DNA of 11,609 nt from DASTHS01 sp035718085 (GTDB lineage Bacteria; Actinomycetota; Acidimicrobiia; Acidimicrobiales; Palsa-688): positions 1-11,609 of the forward strand of contig DASTHS010000240.1 in the NCBI GenBank assembly GCA_035718085.1, written 5' to 3'. The notes beneath the pieces were generated by a model. It had not been told where the DNA came from, searched no databases, and worked only from the letters and a program-made list of their open reading frames with translations. Position 1 is the first letter of the stretch. Every line of letters starts with the position of its first letter. The position numbers were made by a program, and so were the translations under genes. Shown piece after piece: positions 1 through 6,000 of the stretch.

Positions 1-3000
1 GTCACCTGGCCGGTGACCGTGCCGGCCGGCTCCAGGGGCAGGGTCAGCTGGTAGCTGCCGTTGCTCTGGGTGGCGGTGGTCGACTGCACGGGGTCGACCC
101 GGTAGCCGGCGGCGATGAGGGTGACCGAGATCGGCGCCGTCGAGGTGTAGCCGGGCACCGTCACCGAGGAGCCGGCGTACTGGAGGGCGCCGGTCGTGGC
201 GTCGCGCGCCGAGGGCGGGAACGGCACGACCGTGGTGGTGCCGTTGCCCACCAGGTCGACGACCGGCGCGGCGGAGCCCACCTCGACGAACGAGGTCGGC
301 AGGCTGATGGCGAGGCCCACCTGGTTGAGCAGGATGGTGACCGCCGAGCTCGGCCCGCTGCTGGTGCTGGCGACCGGCGTCACCCCGGTGCGGGTGTCGG
401 CGAGGTAGCCGGCGTCGGTCGTGGTCAGCGTGTAGAGCCGGCCTGGGCAGATCTGCACTGTGGAGGTCAGCGGGGTGACGATCTGGAAGCTGCCGTCGCC
501 GGCGGTCGTGGCGGTGAAGGTGCCGGTCGGGCAGGGGTCGGTGCCTGTGCCGGTGTAGGTGTCGGTCGGCCCGGCGAGCGAGACGGTGGCGCCGTGCAGC
601 GGCGTGGCCCCCCCGCCGGAGGTGGCGCCGGTGACCGTGCCGGTGACGACGCCGCTCGGGGTGAGCGAGGAGATGACCAGGCTGTAGGAGTTGCCGCTGA
701 TGGTCGCACCGGTGGTGGTGGTCACCGTGTAGGTGGCCGGGACGTAGCCGAGGGCGGTGATCGTCACGGCTGTGCCGGCGGTGGACGGCACGAACCCGGG
801 CACGGCGATCGACGCTCCGCCGTAGGTCGGGGCGTTGTTGGCGTCGGTGCCCGTCGGCGGGAACACCAGCGTGGTCGTCGACCCGTTCGCGGTGACCCGC
901 GCGGCGGGGGCGTTGGCCCCGGCGAGCAGCGGCAGCGGCGAGGGCAGCGTGACGGTCAGGGAGTAGCTCGACAGGGTGATGGTGGCCGGCTTGAGCGCCC
1001 CGGGCGCCTGGGGCACGAAGGCGGTGTTGTCGTAGGTGGAGTACGTGTAGCCCGTGCCGGCGGGAGCAGCGGCCTTGAGCTCGTAGCTCACGCCCGGACA
1101 GATCGACGCTGCCGCGGTCGGGGCGCTGAAGATCTGGAACGACCCGTTGGTGCCGGTGAGCGCGGTGACGTCGACTGCCGGGCATGCGGTGGTCGGCACC
1201 TGGGGGCCCACCAGCTCGACCGTGGCGCCGGACAGGGCGGCCGTACCGCCCGGGTTGGTGCCCTGCACGGTGCCCACGGCGACGCCCACGGCGGTCAAGG
1301 TCGGCGTCTCGGGGTAGGCGCTCTGCCCGGCGACGATCGTCGGGCTGGCGACGACCGCCTCGCGGTACCCGGGCAGGTCGAGGGTGACCGTGACCGGGTT
1401 GGTGGCGCTGAAGCCGGGCACGACCACCTTGGCGCCTGCGTAGGCCGTCGCCCCGACGCCCACCACCGGGAACGCAAGCGACGTGGTCACCTTGTTGCTG
1501 TCGACGGCTTGGGCCACCGGCGGCGGCGACCCGGGCAGCAGGCTGAAGTCGGCGGGCAGCTGCACGGTCTCGCGGTAGCCGGCGAGGGTGACCTGCAGGG
1601 GCGTGCCGCTGCCCGGGCCGGCCACCACGTAGGGCTGGCCGGTGTTGGCAGCCGAGTAGTCGTAGTCGGCGTAGCCGCTCAGTTGGACCTTGACGTCGTA
1701 GTCACCGCCCACGCAGAGCTGGGTGGTGGAGCTGGGTGTGCTGACCAGCTCGAACGAGCCGGTGGCGTCGGTGGTGGCCGCGGGGACGCCCGACACGCAG
1801 CCGGTCACGGTGTTGGTCGGGCCGGTGACGGTGACCGTCGCCCCCGGCAGGGGCGACCCCGTGGTGCTCAGCACCGTGCCGGAGATGACGCCGACCGGCT
1901 GGAGGACCCCGTAGGCGGTGCCGGCGGGGGTGGAGGTCGGCGCGGTGGTGACCGCGGCCACGGTGTAGGCGGCGACCCCCGTCTGGGTGGCCGGGCTGTG
2001 CAGGCCGGTGAGGGCCTGGTAGCCGAGCATCGAGAAGCCGACCGTGACGGGGCTGTCGGGCGAGAAGCCGGGCACGACCACGCTCGAGCCGGCGTACGAC
2101 GGGGTGCCCGTGCTCGTGGACGGGAACGTGAAGGTGGTCGTGACGTTGCTGGCATCGGTCACCGTCGCCACCGGTGCCCCAGCCCCCGGTGCCAGGGGCA
2201 GCGGGTTCGGCAGGGTGAGGGTCAGCGAGTAGCGGGTCAGGGTGACCACGACCGGCGTGGTCGACGCCGGCCCGGCAGCGGTGATCGCTTGGCTGAAGTC
2301 GGCGTAGCCGGCCGTGTGCACGGTGAGGGTGTAGGTGTCGCCGACGCAGATCTGCACGGTGGCGCTCGGGGCGGCGACGAGGGTGAACGACCCGTTCGCC
2401 GCAGAGGTGGCGGTGAACGGGCCGGCGCACGCCGGCGGCACCGGCTTCACGTTGGTCGGCCCGGTGAGCGTCACGGTGGCGCCCTGGAGGGGTGGCTGCT
2501 GGCCGCCGGCTCCGAGGGTGGTCACGTCGACGACCGTGCCGGTGACCACGCCGGTGGGCGCCGGCTGGGCGGCGATGGTGAAGGTGGCCTGGTCGGACGT
2601 CGTGGCCACGCTGAGGGGCAACGCCGTGGCCTGGTAGCCGCCGGCGAGCAGGGTGACGGAGGTGATGGCCGTGTTGTACGACAGCGGCGACGCGTAGCCG
2701 CCGCCGGTGGCCAGGGCCGGCCCGGTGAAGGCGGGCACGGCGACGGTGGAGCCGCCGTAGGTGAGCGACTGGTCGGCGGCCACGTTGGTGCTCTGGAAGG
2801 GGATGGTCTGGGTCGCCCCGCCGGCGTCGACCACCAGCACCGGCGCAGGCGAGCCGGGCGCCAGCGGCAGGCTGGCGGGCAGCGACACCAGCAACGAGAA
2901 CGGGGCCAGGGCGACCACGGCGCCCACCTCGGGGTCGGTCGGGCCGGCGGGCACGAACGACTTGCTGGAGATGGCGAAGCCGGTGTGCTCCACCTGCAAC

Positions 3001-6000
3001 GTGTAGGTGTCACCGGCGCAGATGTCGCCGACGCCGCTCTCGGTCGGGATGAACTGGAAGCTGCCGTCGGGCCCGGCGGTGGTCGACCAGTCGGTGCTCG
3101 GGGTGGCGCCGCAACTCGGGCGGGCCGGGGCGATCAGGTCGACCTGCGATCCGGCGAGCACCGTGCCGCTCGCCGCCGAGGTGACCGTGCCGGTGATGAC
3201 CCCCTCCGGCTGCAGTCCGCCGACCGCGACCGCCGGGGCGATCACGTAGGCGCTGGGATCACTGGTGCCGGCGGTGGCCGAGGTGGTCGTGTACGGGTGC
3301 CACCCGGTGGCCGAGATGGTCACGCCCACGATCTTGGCGGCGGCGAAGTCGGGCACGCTGAGCGAGGCACCGCCGTAGGTGGGACCGTTCTGGTCGGCGC
3401 CCACCGCCGTGAAGATGTAGGTGGTGACGCGACCCGAGTCGGTCACCTGGGCGATCGGGGCAGGAGCCCCGCGGACGGCGACGAAGTTGCCCGGCAGCGT
3501 CAGGGTGAGGGTGTAGTGGGCGAGCAGCACGTCGGTCGGGCAGCGGGCCCCCGACGGGCAGGAGCCGGCCACCAGCGGCGTGATCGGCGTCGGCGGGCCA
3601 CCGGCGACGACCGTGGTGGAGAAGGGCACGTAGCCCGGCGTGTTGATCGAGACGGTGTAGGTGTAGCCCTGGCACAGGTAGGTCGACGCATCGGGGAGGG
3701 CGGCGAACTGGTAGCCGCCGTCGGCCCCGGTGGTCGTGTTGAGGGTCGGCAGGCAGGTGGCCTTGGCGGCCGTGCCGACCGGAGGGGTGCCGGAGCCGAG
3801 CGAGACGGTGATGCCCGGGAGGGCGGTGGCCCCGGCGGTGCCGGTGTGACCGGTGACGGTGCCCTCGATCACACCTTGCGGCTCGAGCACCCAGTCGGGG
3901 TGGGCCGGGTCGGGCGCCGTCGGGGTGCCGAGGGTCAGGGTGTAGGGCTGGGGCGTGCTGGTGGCGTAGCAGTTGGTGTCGTGGCTGAGGAACGACTCGT
4001 AGCCCGAGACCTGCACGTCGAGCTGCATCTCGCCGGCGAGCGGGTCGATGTCGGGCACGGTGACGAACGCGTTGGCGTAGGTCAGCGCCCCCGTGGAGGG
4101 GTCGCGGCCCGTGGCGCCGAAGGTGAGGGTGGTGACGACGGTCGCCCCGGCGGTGGATGCCGGGTCGGGGCGGCAGTACGGCGCCGGGCTGTTCGGGTCG
4201 GTGGGCACCGGGGTCACCCGCACCAGCGCGACCGGCGCCGACGCGCCGGCCACGAGCTGGAAGTCGGACGGGAGCTGCACGGTGAAGCTGTGGTGCTTGG
4301 GCAGCACCTCGTCGAAGGTGGCGCTGCACGAGCCGGGCACGCACAGGCCGACGACGAGCTCGGCGCCCTGGCCGTCGGAGGGCCACTGGGTGGCGGCTGC
4401 GTGGTTGTCGGCGTGGACGGTGTCGTAGCCGGTCTCGGCGAGCGACAGGGTGTAGCGGCCGGGCAGCGCCTGGTTCACCGAGGGCTGCGTGCCGTCGGCC
4501 CACACCAGGGTGCCGGTGCTGCTCTCGGAGACGCTCAGGGGCGCGGTGCCGACCCCCGACTGGGGCGTCGTCGCCTGCGGCGAGACGGCGACGGCGACGC
4601 CGGCGGCGGGGTCGACCGTGCCGGCCACCGGCACCGGCAGCACGCTGAGGCTGAGCGGCGTCGGCACGTAGTAGTAGCCGTCGGCGGCGGGGATGGCCTG
4701 CAGCACCTCGCTGGTCCGGGCGAAGGCGTAGCAGGAGCCCGGCGTGGCGGCGCTGCACGACGGCTCGACGGTGAGGGTCAGGTCGCCCGGGTAGGTGGCC
4801 GCCTGGATCGGCATCGCCGGCAGCTTCCAGCCCGCACCGGGGGTGAAGGGCAGGTCGACCGTGCCCCCGACGGCGGCGCCGGTCGCCGTGACCTGCACCT
4901 TCGTGAGGTCGTAGCCGCCGGCAGAGACACCGTCGACCCACGCCGGGCATCCAGCGGCCGGGGCGCCGTCGACGACCGCGCAGGTGGCGGGGCCGCTCGG
5001 GGTCTGCACCAGGTAGCCCATGGTGAGGAACGCCGTCTTCTTCAGCGTGCCGAGCGCCAGGGGGAACTGCGTCGAGGCGGGGGTCGAGGCGATGGCCGTG
5101 TCGTCGTTCACCGCGGTGAACACCGGCAGCGGCGTCGACGGTGAGTACTGCAGGCCGGCGCAGTCGACCGGCGATGTGACGACCGAGCAGGTCAGCACGA
5201 CGGAGTACTGGGCACCGGCGACCAGGGCGCCGAGGCTCTCGGGGCTGGCGACCATGTCGGGCGGGCGCGGCAGGCCGGGCAGCAGGGTGCACGCGCCCGC
5301 CGGTGGTGCCGGCATGCCGGGGGTCGGCGCGTACTTGGCCGGGTCGTAGGTGGTGCAGCGCACGGTGGTGGCCGTCGCCGGCGCGCCGGGCGCCGGGGTG
5401 GCCGTGACGGTGACGCCGTAGAGCGGCGCCGGGGCGGCCGCCCCGGCGACGGCCTTGGTGGTCGAGACGGTGAAGTACGGCCGCTGGGTGAGGTGGACCT
5501 GCCCGTCGGTGAGCAGCAGCTTCTCGTCGATGTTCAAGACGATGTTGCGCAGGGTGAAGTCGACGTAGTCGGGCTGGACGGGGGTGGCCGCCTGCCCGGG
5601 CCGCTGGCCCGTCGCCGACACGTGCAGGTCGTAGTTCCCGGGCGGCACGTCGTCGATCTCGAACCCGCCGTTGGCGTAGGTGTTGATGCCGTCCTTGGCG
5701 AGGTTGGCCGGGTCGGGGTGGGTCGAGTCCCAGCAGTACTTGGTCGTGATCGACGTGTCGACGGGCACGGCGCAGGCGGAGGTGACCTGCACGGCGGCAC
5801 CGTTGGCGTCGATCGCGTTGGCCCCGATGCTGTCGAGCTCGGGAAGCTGCGCGATCGGGGCCGAGGTGGTGCCGGTGGCCCCGACGTTGACCTTCAGCGT
5901 CACCGGCTGGTAGCCGGCGGCCTGGAAGCTCAGCGTGTGCTCGCCCGGGGCGATGCCGTTGATCGTGTAGGAGCCGCTGGCGGTGGTGGTGCAGGCCAGA

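Noticed and set aside
1..4628. CRISPR array or near-identical DNA tandem repeats
   Set aside because: The repetition is at protein level with a period over 600 bases and strong nucleotide divergence; there are no short identical repeats with unique spacers.
594..5144. Open frame of more than 1500 codons on the plus strand
   Set aside because: Translation is almost only Gly, Arg, Ala, Val, Asp and His with no domain pattern; it is the antisense shadow of the giant minus-strand gene.
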